The notes under the pieces: model-generated
Databases searched by the model: none
Told to the model about the DNA's origin: nothing
What the model saw: only the letters and a program-made list of their open reading frames with translations
Assembly: GCA_022496205.1 (NCBI GenBank)
Contig: WTXD01000008.1
Span: 62,001 to 126,000, forward strand
DNA length: 64,000 bases
From: Gloeopeniophorella convolvens
Taxonomy: Eukaryota; Basidiomycota; Agaricomycetes; Russulales
Direction of reading: 5' to 3'
Position numbers and translations under genes: made by a program
Shown: one piece after another, positions 11,010 to 24,224 of the stretch
Layout: each line of letters begins with the position of its first letter
Numbering within the stretch: position 1 is the first letter of the stretch

Positions 11010-14000
11010 ATGATGCCCTTCCGGAGACAAGATCCTGCACATCGCGCCCAGCCAGGCGGCGTACGCCTGTCCCCCTCCAACGCCTCCCTCGACTCCTTTT
11101 CGTCCTCCGCGAGTTCATCCATCTTCCCCGCCGCGCCCCCTTCAAACTCGAGCCAGTCCGATATAGCAACTCCCGATCGCTCCCTCCACGCCTCGCCCTC
11201 TGCGCTCAAGTCTCGCCTTCCCCCCGACACCATCTTTCCTGTCCCCCGCTCCTCTTCTCTCCTCCCCGCCATGGGCCAAGCCCCCTCCCGTCCCCAGCTC
11301 CAGCAGCCCGTCCCGCCCCCGTCCCCTTCAAAGTCCCCGTCCTCCGGCAGCGCCGGATCGAGGCTCAGGCGGGTTTTTGGCGGCCGCCGGAAAAAGTCTG
11401 ACGATGTCTCGCCACATCCTGCGCCCATCCTCTCTCCCGTTCCGTCCCCTATGGGCAAAAGCCGCTCTGTTACCACCCCCGCCTACCTTACCGTCGCGCC
11501 AGACTATCCGCATCGTCCTGCAGCCTCGGCTGGCCCCGGCTACCCGTCATCACTCTCGCGTCACCCATCCCCCGCCGATTATCCGCCCAAGCCCTTGCCC
11601 GAGCCTCCACATGCGGATCCCAACCATGGAGCCTCATCGTCCTCGGATCAGCGGAGTTCCATCATGCCTACTAGCCCCGGCATATCAGCGGCGTTGCAGT
11701 ACATCTCTGAGAACGAGAACGCTGACGATGTCGGGCTTGTAATGCGGCGCCCGAGGAAGCGTGATTCGGACCACGAGGGGAATAAGGAGGACTGGCGGAA
11801 GAGCGACTCGACCACCACGAGCTACTACACGGTGCGTCCGCGCTCGGGCACATCAGGAGGCGCACGCACCCCGCGCCCCGTCTCGATGGCAGAGTCGCTG
11901 CAGTCCAACAGCACCGTCGTGCCTGCGGGCAAGCGCCTGAGCGCCCTGCTCACAGAAGCGGAGTTCATCATGACGGAAGAGGACGTAACGCATTCAGGCC
12001 CGACCCCGTTAAGCCGCAAGACATCACCGTCAGGGTCGTCCAAGGCTCGCAAGCGCCACTCCATCTCGTTATCCTTCTCATCGCCGCTGCCCTCGAACCA
12101 GCCTGCGTCGTCAGGATACAGCTCTGATGCCCACTCGAGCAGGCCTGGTTTCAAGCATCGCCCCTCGGGTGACGTGCCCACTCTGAGCAGGGCCGCTGCG
12201 AACGGGATCATTGCCCCTTCACGCAGCGAGGATTCTCATTCGACGGGAAGTCACATCAGGGGCAACCTTGCGGCGTGGTCGACGGCCAATACGGCCCCTC
12301 CTTCGGCGGCCCGCGCCTTGCTTCCACCTCCCCCTTCACCGAGCCAGCCTGGCCACTTGCGGCAGACGGCCATCAGCGTGACCAACGGCCTCGCGCCGGC
12401 TGCGGGGTTTGCCATGGGCTTTGGCAAGCGTGCTGTGGAGCGGATGGGACGCGCGTTTGGCAGCCTCGGCTCGAGCCACAACGGCTCGGGCCACTCGTCG
12501 TCGTCCTCATCGATTGCGGGCATGGACGACTTTGGACGCAGCGCGTCCAATCTGTCGGTGGCGTCCCATTTCTCGCAGGCGCAGACGGGCAAGGGCAAGC
12601 AGCGCCGGACGCCCAATGCCCCGTCCGGCGCGTGGAGCGTCAACAGCACGAGCAGCGTCTCGACTGGGCACACGGATCAGGAGTCGTTTGGGCAGACGCT
12701 GTCGCTCGGGACACGCCTCCGTGGGCCGATGCGAAACGCGTCTGGCACTGCTGTTGTCGGTGGTCTGGTGTTCGGCAGGGACCTCAAGTCTTGCGTCCGT
12801 GATACTGCCATCGAGTCTGTTCGTGCCTCACCCGCACCGGCGGAGTCCCAGACAGGTGAGGCCTCATCTACGAATGTGTCTATCAAGTTTGTGCTCAATC
12901 GCCATCTAGTGTCACCTAACCTCCACGAGCGACGGTTACCAGCACTTGTGGTCCGTTGTGCAGAACACTTGATGAAGTGGGGCGCTGAGGAAGAGGGTCT
13001 GTTCCGGTACGCTTGCATGCTTATTGTGCAGACGTAATGGGCCCTCATGTGCACTGAACAGAATCAGTGGCCGTGCGACGCATGTTGCCCGGCTGCGATC
13101 GGAGTTCGACACTGGCGCAGATTACGACATGCTCGAGTGTGCGCCAGGGGACTTGGACCCACACGCGGTAGCATCCATTTTCAAAACGTACCTCAGAGAG
13201 CGTGCGTGCATTCATGCTGTGTACCTACGAGGGCGCGTCGACTGACGTTGCTTGTTTGTTAATTTTGCAGTCCCGGAGCCGATCCTCACGCATGCCCTTG
13301 GCCCATTCTTCGAGGCAGCCATGCTCACTGAGACTAACGTGAGGAAGTCTATGGAGGAACATGCGACGCCCGGCCAAAAGACGGGCGCAAAGGGACCGCC
13401 GCTCCCGTCGGGGCCGCGCGATGGTCACGCACTGCGAAAGCCTCCCTCACTGAGCACTCTGGCGATGCCCAATTTCTCCGGCATGCGGCCTCCGTCGCAG
13501 GCACTCCTCAACGCGTTTGCCTCTCTCGTGGCGCGCCTTCCTCAAGAGAATAGGGATCTCCTTCGCACCGTCATTGATCTCGTCAATTTCGTGGCGGAGC
13601 GGAAGGAAATCCGCATGCCGCTCAGCAATCTGACCCTGGTCTTGTGTCCCACACTGAACATGAACCCGCCCACGCTCCGGGTCCTGTGCGAGGCTGGGAG
13701 TATCTGGGACGGCCCTCCCAAGGGCTGGGAAGACTCCTCTGTTCTTGATGCTGAAGGCGAAGCTTCGGAAAGCATGGCCGACGGCGAGATTGAGGGCGCC
13801 AATCCCGAACAAGAGCCCGTGGTGGAAGCTGATACGCCACGGGGCGACTTGGATGGTCAGGCTTCTGCTTCGGAGGTCCTGGCTAATGCATCAGATATCA
13901 AGAGCGACAGACGACAGGCTTCTGGTGGGACGGACGCCGATGACTACGAGGAAGATACCGACGCAGGTCCTGCTTTGGATGATCGCGCATCGTACGCGTC

Positions 14001-15051
14001 GGCAACAGATTCGCGCCCGTCGACTCCAGCTTGGGGCAAGGGCTCCGTGCTCGACCCGTGGTCTCCACCTGCGCTCACCTCATCATCTGATTCGCTCACG
14101 ACGCCTTCCATGTCGTCAGAAGCACCGTCCATTCCACAAGGAACAGTTCCGGCCTTGTTCCCTGTGCCCACGTCAAAGAAGAAGCTCGTCCCTGCCATCA
14201 TACCCGACTTTGTCCGCCAGTCGCCCCTGCCGTCGCCGCACCCCGTCGCGTTCCCGGGCATCGAGACCGCGCCGGGGACGCCCTCGTCGGCGCGGCACTC
14301 CACCCACCTGTCCTCGCTCCCCCTGCTGCCCTCCGAGTCGGGCTCGCAGAGCCCCAGGCTGGCACGGGGCAAGCGGCCGTCGCTTACGGCGCTGTTCTCC
14401 AAGAAGTCGATGTCTTCGCTCAGGTCCTCGCGCCTCTTTTCCTCGTCGTCCTCGTCGTCGCCGTACCTCGACGCGCGCGACTCGCTCGCGCGGTCCTCGC
14501 CCGCGTCGCCGCGGACGCCTGGCTCTATCTCGCCGTCGATCATATCTGGGCCGGCGCTCCTGCCGCAGCGCAGCTCCAGCAGCCTGCCGCCGTTGCTCAG
14601 CACCCCGATCGACTCGTCGTTACTCGGCCTCGCTGGACTGAGAGAGGTGGAGCAGCCAGCCGAGGAAGAGGAAGAGGATGAGTGCGAGCGGCCAAGCGAA
14701 GACTCGCGCGCCTCTGCCTCTGCCTCACGCAAGTCGTCCCGGAGTCCTCTGAGGAGAGTGGAAAGCCCCGTGCAGTCCCCGGCATCAAACAGCTCCAGCA
14801 CGCCCGTCACGGCGCAGTTCCGCAAGAAGGCAGAGCTCACGAAGCTGCCGGTGCCCAGGCCCGAGCCGCTGCAGCCGCAGCTGTCCGACGACTCGTTTGT
14901 GTCCGTCGCGTCGGCGACGTCGTACCACAGACTGAGTCTGTGGGAGGACGATGCGGACACCAGTCCCCAGGACGACTGGGCCAAAAGCGTGTTCAAGGAT
15001 GTAGGGTGGAGCCCCACCACGGTCGAGCATAGCGCGGCGGGAGGATCGTAG
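11010..15051 (+). CDS. Large RhoGAP-domain protein
   Basis: About 1,300 residues. A long Ser/Pro-rich, low-complexity N-terminus (starting MMPFRRQDPAHRAQPGG) is followed by a RhoGAP domain split over three exons. LVVRCAEHLMKWGAEEEGLF ends exon 1 (about 13008). Exon 2 gives RISGRATHVARLRSEFDTGA and VASIFKTYLREL. Exon 3 (from 13271) gives PEPILTHALGPFFEAA, ALLNAFASLVARLPQENRDL and IRMPLSNLTLVLCPTLNM. The arginine of GLFRISG is the arginine finger that speeds GTP hydrolysis by Rho-type GTPases, and the codon is rebuilt across the first intron. The C-terminal ~450 residues are again Ser/Pro/acidic and end at TAG 15049-15051. The start at 11010 is chosen because upstream in-frame sequence lacks an ATG in good context. 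The likely role is turning off Cdc42/Rho at growth sites; the target GTPase is unknown. Confidence 0.9.
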
Positions 15052-15655
15052 GAGATCTATATGAATCCATGGCTCCCTTCTTGTCTCTTGGTCTGGCAGC
15101 TGCTGGCGTCCGGGTCTTCAGTTAGTGGAGGCGCGGCGTCCGGCGCGGAGCCAGTTGTTCATTTCCAGATCCTCCGTTCACGAACACTTATCATCTTGCA
15201 TCTTGACGGAATGTTTCTTCTTCTATCTCTTCTCCTCGACACATATCCCATGCAACCACCACACCCACTTCAGCAATTTGCTTCATTCTTTCATTTCTCC
15301 ACGGATCACCCCAGCCTGGCGCACGCACTCATAGTATATCGACTCGGGTTAGCATGGCACGCTTTCATCATGGTTAACTTAATTTTGTCCCATACCCTGA
15401 ACCACCTTTTTACCCGTCTACATGCACTGAATTGTCGACGTACTGACTGTTCGCGTATGGATGCGCTCCAGTGCGCAGTTATCGAGAAGTGATCAGAACA
15501 AAAACGCGCGGAAGATGCCGAGTGAAAATCGATGAGCGCATGTTGTTCGAGGCGACGACGTCATCGACGCGTGTAGCAGCAGAGTAGACGGTTTATATTC
15601 CTCTCCCCGACGCGCGTTGTCTTCAACGACGCGTCTCTCTTTCGCTTCCCCTTCC
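15052..15655. other. Intergenic region between RhoGAP and GH63-like genes
   Basis: About 600 bp. The first part is T/C-rich and AT-richer (3' UTR-like: TTTCTTCTTCTATCTCTTCTCC near 15210). The last 150 bp before ATG 15656 are GC-rich and hold the putative promoter and a pyrimidine-rich leader (TCTCTCTTTCGCTTCCCCTTCC). No coding signal. Confidence 0.45.
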
Positions 15656-18600
15656 ATGGCCACTAACGTCCGCAGCATACAGCAGAAGCTGTTCCGCGCG
15701 GAGGCCCAGGGCACGCCCGGCGGCGTCGCCGACTCGCCGAAGCCAGACAACCCGCTCACGATCTCCATCCCAAAACCATCGACCCCGCCGTCGTACGTGC
15801 CCCCGAAGCTCTCCAAGCCCGCGCCCGCAGAGTCGGGCACCCCGCCCGCCGCCGCGGACGCGCAGGACGCGCCGCGATCGTACCGCGATCGCCTCCGCCA
15901 GACGCTGGGCGCGGCGTACAAGACTACCGAGGGCTATCGCCTCGATCAGGACGGCCGCCGCGAGCGCCACTGGAAGCGCTGGGGGCCTTACGTTGCCGAC
16001 AGACAATGGGTGCGCGCCGCCGTCTCCTCTCTCGCACCCGCGGCAGGCGGCGCTGATTGTTGTTGCGATGCAAGGCGACGGTGCGCGAGGACTACTCGGG
16101 CGACGGCGACGCGTGGGCACACTTCCCGCACGAGCACGCGCGCTCGCGCACGTACCGCTGGGGCGAGGACGGCATCGCGGGCATCAGCGACAACCACCAG
16201 CGGCTGTGCTTCTCGCTTGCGCTGTGGAACGAGCAGGATCGCATGCTCAAGGAGCGCCTGTTTGGCGTGTCGGGCCCGCAGGGCAACCACGGCGAGGACG
16301 TCAAGGAGCTGTACTACTACCTCGACTCGACGCCGACGCACTCGTACATGAAGTTCCTTTACAAGTATCCGCAGAAGGCCTACCCGTATGAGGACATCGT
16401 GCGCGAAAACCAGCATCGCGGGCGCGAGGTTGCTGAGTTTGAGATCCTCGACACGGATGCATTTGATGAAGATCGCTACTGGGATGTCTTCGTTGAGGTA
16501 GGTGGCTCTTCCCAGCTGGTGGGCGATCGGCGCGCTGATTTGTTGTCTAGTATGCCAAAGACGAGGATAGCCCGGACAATGTCTACATCCGCATCACCGC
16601 ATATAATCGCGGTCCCGATACGGCAAGCCTCCACATCGTCCCCCAGCTCTGGTTTTCGAACAGCTGGTCCTGGGGCGTCCCGCCGCCGCCTCGCCCTAAC
16701 CTCTCGGCCACCACGAACAACAGGATCACGGCCACGCATGACAAACTTGGCAAGACCCACCTGTATTGCTTCCCCTCGCCTCCTCCGGTAGGGTCCGATG
16801 GCCAGCCCGTCAACGACGGTACCGACGGTGAAGAGGACTCGGTTGAGCCCGAGCTTCTGTTTACCGAGAACGACACCAACTTCACGCGTCTGTGGGGCGT
16901 GCCGAACAAGTCACCGTACGTCAAGGACGCATTCCACGACCACATCGTCCCTGCGCATCGCCCGCCGAGCCACCAGCTCATCAACGGGCGCTACAAGACT
17001 ACCGCCGATGTCAAGGGCAAGGGTGTTGCCACCAACGGGCATGAGTCTGACTCTAGCTCGTCCGGGGACGAACGCGCGACCCCCACGCCCCAGTCTGCGC
17101 TGCACTTTGTCAACCCCGACAAGACGGGCACCAAGTCGGCGGCGCACTACACCTTCAGGGACGTCCCGGGTGGGGGCGGCTGCGCTGTCGTGCGCCTGAA
17201 GCTGACGCCGAACAAGCCGCAACAAGACCCGACGCTCGAGGACGAAGGCCTGTTCGACGACGCCATTGAGGAGCGCCGCGTCGAGGCGGACGAGTTTTAT
17301 TACAACCTGACGCAGGGCTATGTCTCTGACGACTTGCGCGCGATCATGCGCCAGGCGCTGAGCGGTATGCTGTGGACGAAGCAGTACTACAAGTTCATCG
17401 CGAAGGACTGGTTGGAGGGCGACCCGGCGCAGCCCCCGCCACCACCATCACGCAAGTTTTTGAGAGGCAACAAGGTGTGCGCATTGCGAATAGCAACCGA
17501 TCGAATGTTGACGGGCCCTGTAGGATTGGATGCATTTCCACGCCGCCGATATTTTGTCTATGCCTGACAAGTGCGTCTATTCGCTACGCTAGAGTCGAAT
17601 TTTACTGATTGATTTTCTCTAGGTGGGAATATCCTTACTTTGCAGCATGGGACAGTGCCTTCCACTGCATCCCGCTGGCCGTCGTCGATCCTGCATTTGC
17701 CAAGAAGCAGCTCGACCTGCTCACCCGCGAATGGTACATGAAGCCCGATGGCCAGATCCCCGCATACGAGTGGAACTTCTCAGATGTGAACCCACCGGTC
17801 CATGCCTGGGCGACGTTCCGTGTCTTTAAGATTGAGCGCAAGTTGTACGGCCGCGAGGACCTGGCTTTCCTCGAGCGCGTGTTCCAAAAGCTACTCGTCA
17901 ACTTTACTTGGTGGGTAAATCGCAAGGACGCTGAGGGTGCTGGCGTCTTTGAAGGCGGGTTCCTGGGTCTGGACAATATCGGCGTGTTCAATCGGTCTGA
18001 GCCGCTGCCCACTGGTGGCAACCTCCGTCAGGCGGATGGCACAGCATGGATGGCGTTCTACTGCTTGAACATGTAGGCCTTGCATCTTTTTGTTTCGGCC
18101 TGCGTCTTACCCAAAAGTTTCGTCAAGGCTGAGCATGGCCCTTGAATTGGCCAAGCATAATCCTGTCTACGAGGACATTGCGTCGAAGTTCTTTGAGGTA
18201 GTGTCATTTCCTGTCCCCGAGAGGAGTGAACTGACATTTCGTTTGCAGCACTTCATCTACATCGCTGATGCTATGACATACCATAGCGGTGAGGACAAGA
18301 TGAGCCTGTGGAGCGAACAGGACGGAATGTACTATGACGCCATCCAATGGGGAGAGTACAGCATGCAGCTGCCCGTCCGCAGCCTCGTCGGCCTCATCCC
18401 TCTATACGCCACGCTCACCCTCGAGCCGTCTCTCATCAACCGGTTCCCTGGCTTCAAGAAACGTATGGACTGGTTCATCGAGAATAGGCCCGAAGTGTCC
18501 GGTCGGAATATGGCAAACATGAAAGGTCATTACTGACGTCTCCGCGTACTCTCAGCGGATACTCACTATCATATGCAGCCCGTGGTCGCGGCGAGCGTTT

Positions 18601-19677
18601 CTTGCTCGCGCTGGCAAGCAAGGAGCGCTTGGTCAGCATTCTGGAGAAAATGCTCGATGAGAGTGAATTCTTCAGCGAGCACGGCATTCGGTCGTAAGCA
18701 CGCCGTTTGGAAAGATCTGAATCATTACTGATCCAGTCGCTGGCTCTTCAGCTTGTCAAAGGTACACAAAGATAAACCATGGGGTATGGAGGTCAATGGC
18801 CAGAGGCATGAAGTCAATTACTGGCCTGGCGAGTCCAAGTCCGGAATGTTCGGCGGCAACTCGAACTGGCGTGGCCCAATCTGTACTCTATCATCCTCAG
18901 CCCGTTTGATCATGTGTAACTGATCAACGTGATTTACAGGGCTGGCCGTGAACTTCTTGCTCATTGAAAGCCTCCAGCGTTTCCATCAGTACTATGGCGA
19001 CGAATTGGAAGTCGAGTGCCCCGCGGGCAGTGGCGAATACATGAACCTACTCCAGGTCGCCGAGGAGATCCAGCATCGTATCATCCACATCTTTGGCCGC
19101 GATATCCACGGACGTCGTGCGCTCAATGGAGGAAATCAGAAACTCGATTTCGACCCCCATTTCCGTGATTACGTCTGGTTCTACGAGGTGAGCGCAGGCG
19201 CGTATACTACGATCTTGATTAACGCAGCCATCCATTCAGTACTTCCACGGTGATGATGGACGAGGCCTTGGAGCATCGCATCAAACAGGGTGGTAAGTAC
19301 TCGGGAGCTGCGTTGCGCGTGGGTCGTGTGCTAAGTTTGCCCATCATCAAAGGTCGGGTCTGGTGGCCTATCATATCTTGCAGAGCGGAGCCAGTTGCCG
19401 CCTTCCCAAGACGCCGAGGAGTACGTGATTTTCCTTAGCCACACGTCTGATAAGCTCACCGATGGCGTCAACCTGCAGCTCCTCGCAGCCTCGCGCATCA
19501 CTACTTCGACGTAAGACTCGCCCTCATCTCTGGCCCCGCGCCTCACTGACAGACACCCTTTCCCAGGAGACGATTGATTCGCAGTCGGAGTACGGCGATG
19601 ACGTGCAGTCGCTCATGAGCGCATTCAGCGCGGCCGACCTCAACACGCTTGGCGATGTCTCGCCCGATGCACTCTAA
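15656..19677 (+). CDS. GH63-like (alpha,alpha)6-barrel protein, similar to yeast YMR196W
   Basis: Long gene with about ten introns, starting [19 protein letters not shown] and ending TAA 19675-19677. Conserved blocks in order: [196 protein letters not shown] and [15 protein letters not shown]. These are characteristic of the cytosolic fungal proteins annotated as glycoside hydrolase family 63-like (yeast YMR196W), related to mannosylglycerate and mannosyl-oligosaccharide glucosidases. No signal peptide or membrane anchor is visible, so it is unlikely to be the ER glucosidase I. Substrate unknown. An acidic, Ser-rich insert (about 17030-17100) interrupts the N-terminal domain. Confidence 0.82.
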
Positions 19678-20975
19678 AGAGGGCAAGAACCTCGCGTCAT
19701 CCTCTGACGTGCTCCCCCGCCGCGTCTCGTTCCATTAGAGTTCGTTCACTGCACCGTACACGAGCCTTAGAAAATAGCGTCTGTTCGTTTGTTCATTAGA
19801 GTGTCATGCCCGTCTCCACCACCATCACCGCCGCGCTATGGACATACAACGCACCTCCATCTCCGTATCTGTCCCCGTCTCCTTTCCCGTTCTGTTACTG
19901 GCATCATCACACCATGTCCGCCGCAATTGATGAATAGACGTCTCCTGCCACTGTATCGGCTGGTCTGGGGCTCACGCATGCCGTCAATGAGCCCGGACAC
20001 CTGGCAGCGAGCGCATGCTCCGGTCTCATGCCCAGCTGATCTAGCACATATGGCCCACGCAACTTGTGCGCGTGCCAAGTCGGAGGCAACGGGGGCAGAC
20101 GCCGACACCTGCACGACCTCTCGTGCTCCATTTTGGGCCCGCGTGCTGTCTTTCCTGGAGTGGGCGCGGCCCACCAACTAGTCTCCGTTGCCGACCTTAT
20201 GCCGATCGCGGGGGACAGTCGCTCCGCGATGGATGACGGCCCACGGGAACGGTGCCCGCCACATGTGGTGCAGAACGACACGTCGTGATCCCAAAGATTA
20301 TGATCGTGTGCCCAGACGCGAAGCCACTCCGAGAGGCCCGAGGGCCACTCTCATCAGGGCCACGTTCTCCTGTCGCGCGCGTACCCGCACACACATGACT
20401 GGAAGCGCACGTAGAGTACACGCGCCGACGCCATTGAGGGAGATGAGAAAAGGAATGCAATATTCATAGCAAGCGATGTAAAGCTCTCTAGTAAATGCTA
20501 CTGTACACACTGGTTATCACCAGAGCCCTCCGTGAGGGTCTCTGCAAGAACAGCTCGCCCTCCGGCAAGAAATCCGCGAAACGCTATAAAATAGGGACGC
20601 CAACAGACAGCCAAAGTAGATATAGGGGAATATAGATGCATAACGAGCGTGGGGTAAGGTAAGACGCCTCGACCCTCGCTCGCGGGGTAACGGGAGGTAG
20701 GAGTCGGGGAGAGAGAATGACACGTCAGGAAAGGAGGGTAGGTGTTGTGCCGTAGAAGATTATTCTTCAGGAAGAAGCGTGCCCGATGAGAATGCAGTCC
20801 CCGAGAAACGGAAATCCATGCGATGAGTGAAGGTGAGAGGGGGGGGGGGGAGTCGAAATTGCGCGGGATGATGACTGGTGAAATGTGAGGGAGACAATGC
20901 AACATGGGGATAGGCAGCAGATGGGGCAGGCGGAAAGATGGTACAAGGAAGATCAGAGAGGACGAAAGAGATGGC
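19678..20975. other. Intergenic region between convergent GH63-like and CDC24 genes
   Basis: About 1.3 kb with no supported gene. Short frames on both strands lack conserved motifs. It contains a run of 12 G (20839-20850) and purine-rich sequence that would be the CDC24 3' flank. Nothing else recognised. Confidence 0.5.
20839..20850. repeat. Poly-G homopolymer (12 bases)
   Basis: An uninterrupted run of 12 G follows GAGA in the 3' flank of CDC24 (C-run on the coding strand). Homopolymers this long are prone to sequencing error, so its exact length is uncertain. Confidence 0.8.
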
Positions 20976-23900
20976 TCATACGACGTGCAAGACGACTTGT
21001 GTCTTGCCGCCAAAAGCCATCTCTACGTCTTCCGTCGAACGCATGGAGATAAGGTCGCCCTCTTCGTCCTCGTACTTGACGCGCAGTGGTCCGTCATCCC
21101 GCCGTGGCCCGCAAAGGCGAATCTTCTTGCCGACTCGCTCGACGAGATCGCTGTACTCGGTCGTGCGTGCGACCTGAATGAGGAAGATGTCGGTGCCAAA
21201 GTGTACCTTTACTTTCACCGGTGACTCGTAGGACGACGTTGATGATCGCCCTGCGGTACCAGACAAGGATGAGTCGCTTGAGCCAAACGGCGTGATCGGC
21301 GACGAGCTGTTGGGAGAGTACGCAGAGTCGTCTCCAGTTGACTGGCTCGACCCACTGGATCGCTTCGTTGCGGCGCTCGTCGACATCTGCATTCTGTCCC
21401 AGCCATTTGATGGCAATGGAGGTGGCACGGACTTCGGAACGTATGCACTCGGCTGGCTTGCGCTACGAGACCGGCTGAGGGGGCTGGTAGCAGGGGGCGC
21501 AGAGGGGGAAACGGCACCGCTCCTCGGCTCCCCATTCTCGTACGTTGAACGAAGGCGTGTCGAACTGAATTGGCTGCGCAGCGGGGGACGCGATGTGTTG
21601 ACACGAGGTCCAGAACCAAAGCTAGAGTCGGAGGCGTAGCTCATAGTAGAGCCTATGCGGGACATAGCAGGTCGAGGAGTCGGGCTAGGTCCGGACGGGA
21701 GGCCGGGCATGTTGTTGCTCCTCCACTGAGACAAGGCAGGGCCGTTTGCATCTTCTGTGTGGGCTCGTGGCCGCTCATAGCCTGCGTATTGGTCTAGGCC
21801 TGGGATCATTGCGCCGCGACGTGCATCCAGAGGTGTTCCCCGACCAGAAATTGGACTGATACCCGCCGAGGGATAATCCTCGAAATCATCGTCAGCGTCA
21901 AAACCGTCGTGTGGAGGATAGCCGGGAGGTCCGTTTGTGTGACTGATGACGTCATTCGGCACAATTTGGTCATCGTACGGATGGGATTGACGATAGGTTC
22001 GACCACCATTCGCGTAGGGATGAGAAGGCATCGATGTCGTAGGGTTGGAAGGGAAGCCACCAATGCGTGGGTTAGACGAATTGTGGCCGTTAGTGCTCTG
22101 GTGGTGCGCAAGTCGCGAGCTACTCCGCTCGGAAACACGGCGCGCTGCCACACGTTCGATGAGGCGTTTGACGGCTGTCTCCCATTGTTTCACCTGCTCC
22201 TCGTTGCGGCAGCGAAGAGTGAAAAATTCCAAGTCGTCATCACCCTTCCACCATATATTGAGCGAGTAGGCACCTATGCTCATTCAGAATACGATACGAC
22301 AACACGGGACAGAGACGGATCTACCTGGGTTGACAACCTTCGCGTCCGTCACATTATTGAGGTATATGCGGCCTTTCAACAGAAGTGGCGTCATCTTCTT
22401 TGAACCACCAGCGGCAGCAGACAGGTTCGCTTGAGGCTTCTTAAGAATTGAGTTGGTCTTGCTAACCTTCTTGCTGTTGCCGTTCGCGTTCGCGTCCTCC
22501 TTGCAGCACAAGATGATGCGCTCGAACAAGAACACATGGTACTCGCGGTCGACCTCGGACTTGGTGACAATGAAGATATCTTCCAAAAGAAGTTCGCCGA
22601 ATTGGGAGACATGATGACCCTTCCAATCGTCGACACGCGAGGCGAGGTTCTGCACGGTCTGCTTGTTCTCCGCCCGACGTTGGGCCTCGTTAATCTTGTC
22701 GGTAATCCGCTTTGCCGCAGCCGAACCGGCCTTGAGCTCTTCGTAATGCGGATAGTCGGCCGGAGACGACTTTTTGAGCAATTGCTGATGGACGTGGCTC
22801 AGATGAGGTAGAACTCAGATATTGATGGGGCGTGGACTCACATCTAACAGTAAAGGGTATTTGCATATGCGCTGGACAGGTTTGATTAGGAAAGCCGGTA
22901 ATTCTGACTTTGCGTTGATCAGGTGATTATGTTTCTGTTGATAAATGTTTGGTCAGCGAAGATCGCGGCAGCGCCCGCCGCGAACACTTGTCTCCCAGGT
23001 AACGCAGAGAAGAGGAACGCACCATGAGGTTCTGCTCTTCCATAAGCATCAGTTCGGAGGCAGATGTGTAGTTGGCGCAGTAAGGCTCATAGACTGTAAA
23101 GTCCTCCTCCTATTGTGCCGGATGCAGTGGAGCGTGCATGTGAAACAAGGATGGATTCAAAGAAAGAACAATGCCGAGGCAGGCGATGATGGAAGCGTCA
23201 TGGTTAGCACCGCACTGCGAAAGAACCGACCGAGACTCACGTTCTCTGTGAACAAGCGACCCCACCGCTGATCCCTCCACGGCATATCGGCAGTTCCTTC
23301 GAGACGAATCAAGAACCCTCTTTGGAAGTTGAGGAGTTTGTTCAATCCTGGGAACAGCAGATGGAGCGTGTCGAGATCCAGAGTGTTGCTCTGAGATAAT
23401 TCTTGAGCATATTTCTGTGGGACAAGGATCTGTCAGTATGGGGATATGCGATAGGGAGGCTGTACGCACCTGCATAACCTCGAGGTCTTGTACGTATTTC
23501 CGCTCAGTCTCCACTAGCTCGCGTATGATATTGTTCCGCTCAGTGTCCGGTCCGTTTGCGGGGGTAGGTGTTGCTGATGTCTCCGAACCCATGGACTCGA
23601 AGGACTCGTGACTGGAAAAGGTTGATGGGGGTGAGGGCGGGGGTGCTTCCTCAAACACCTCGAGGGGGAGGCTATCGACGAGATGTGTGACGACGTTGAC
23701 GACCTGGGCAGTCGCTCAGACCCTTTCAAACCGATGTGCTATAGGTCTCAACTCACCTTCACAAAGCCGTCCGAATTGGTCCGGTCCCAAAGATCCGTGA
23801 CCGTGAATTGGTCCCCATGATTCAGCTGCTTGATGCCCATAGAAAATAGAGCAATGGCGCGCTTCTTCGCGCGCTCATTGTCAAAGTCGACAGACCGAGG

Positions 23901-24224
23901 ATCGGTGTCAATGTCAATTGGTTGCATGGGAGGAGGGAGGAGGTTGAAGAGGTAGCACAAGGGTATCCCAAGGGCGAAACAGTCCCAGACTGTGTTCACG
24001 ACCTCGGCAGAGCCGCGGAAGGAGCCCGAGGGAGCGGAGAGAGCAAAGAAAGCGGAGAAACCGCGTATGCGGATGAGACGAGAACGGAGAGATGAGCATT
24101 GCTGATAGAGGGAGGTGGATTGGGAGGCAGCCTTGTTGAGGAGGGTGTTCGTTCCGACGGGAATGTCGATTTGTACGTTTGCTGGGGAGATGATGGATTT
24201 TTTGCGACCAGCGACAGATGCCAT
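20976..24224 (-). CDS. CDC24: Cdc24 guanine nucleotide exchange factor for Cdc42
   Basis: The full Cdc24 domain order is present. The start MASVAGRKKSIISPANVQID (ATG 24222-24224) is followed by the CH-like Cdc24 domain (NTVWDCFALGIPLCYLFNLL, HGDQFTVTDLWDRTNSDGFV). Next is the DH/RhoGEF domain (IRELVETERKYVQDLEVMQ, LLNFQRGFLIRLEG, LIKPVQRICKYPLLL). A PH domain follows (EYHVFLFERIILCCKED, LLLKGRIYLNNVTDA, WKGDDDLEFFTLRCRNEEQV). Then a Ser/Pro linker and a C-terminal PB1 domain (VKVKVHFGTDIFLIQVARTT, GPLRVKYEDEEGDLISM) end at 20976. Known role: activating Cdc42 for polarised growth, with PB1 binding the scaffold Bem1/Scd2. About seven introns, with splice points near 22781/22856, 23400 and 23700. 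No domain appears broken. Confidence 0.95.

Noticed and set aside
13944..15020. Long open frame (358 codons) on the minus strand
   Set aside because: It is antisense to the Ser/Pro-rich RhoGAP C-terminus. GC-rich Ser codons read backwards leave few stops. No conserved motif.
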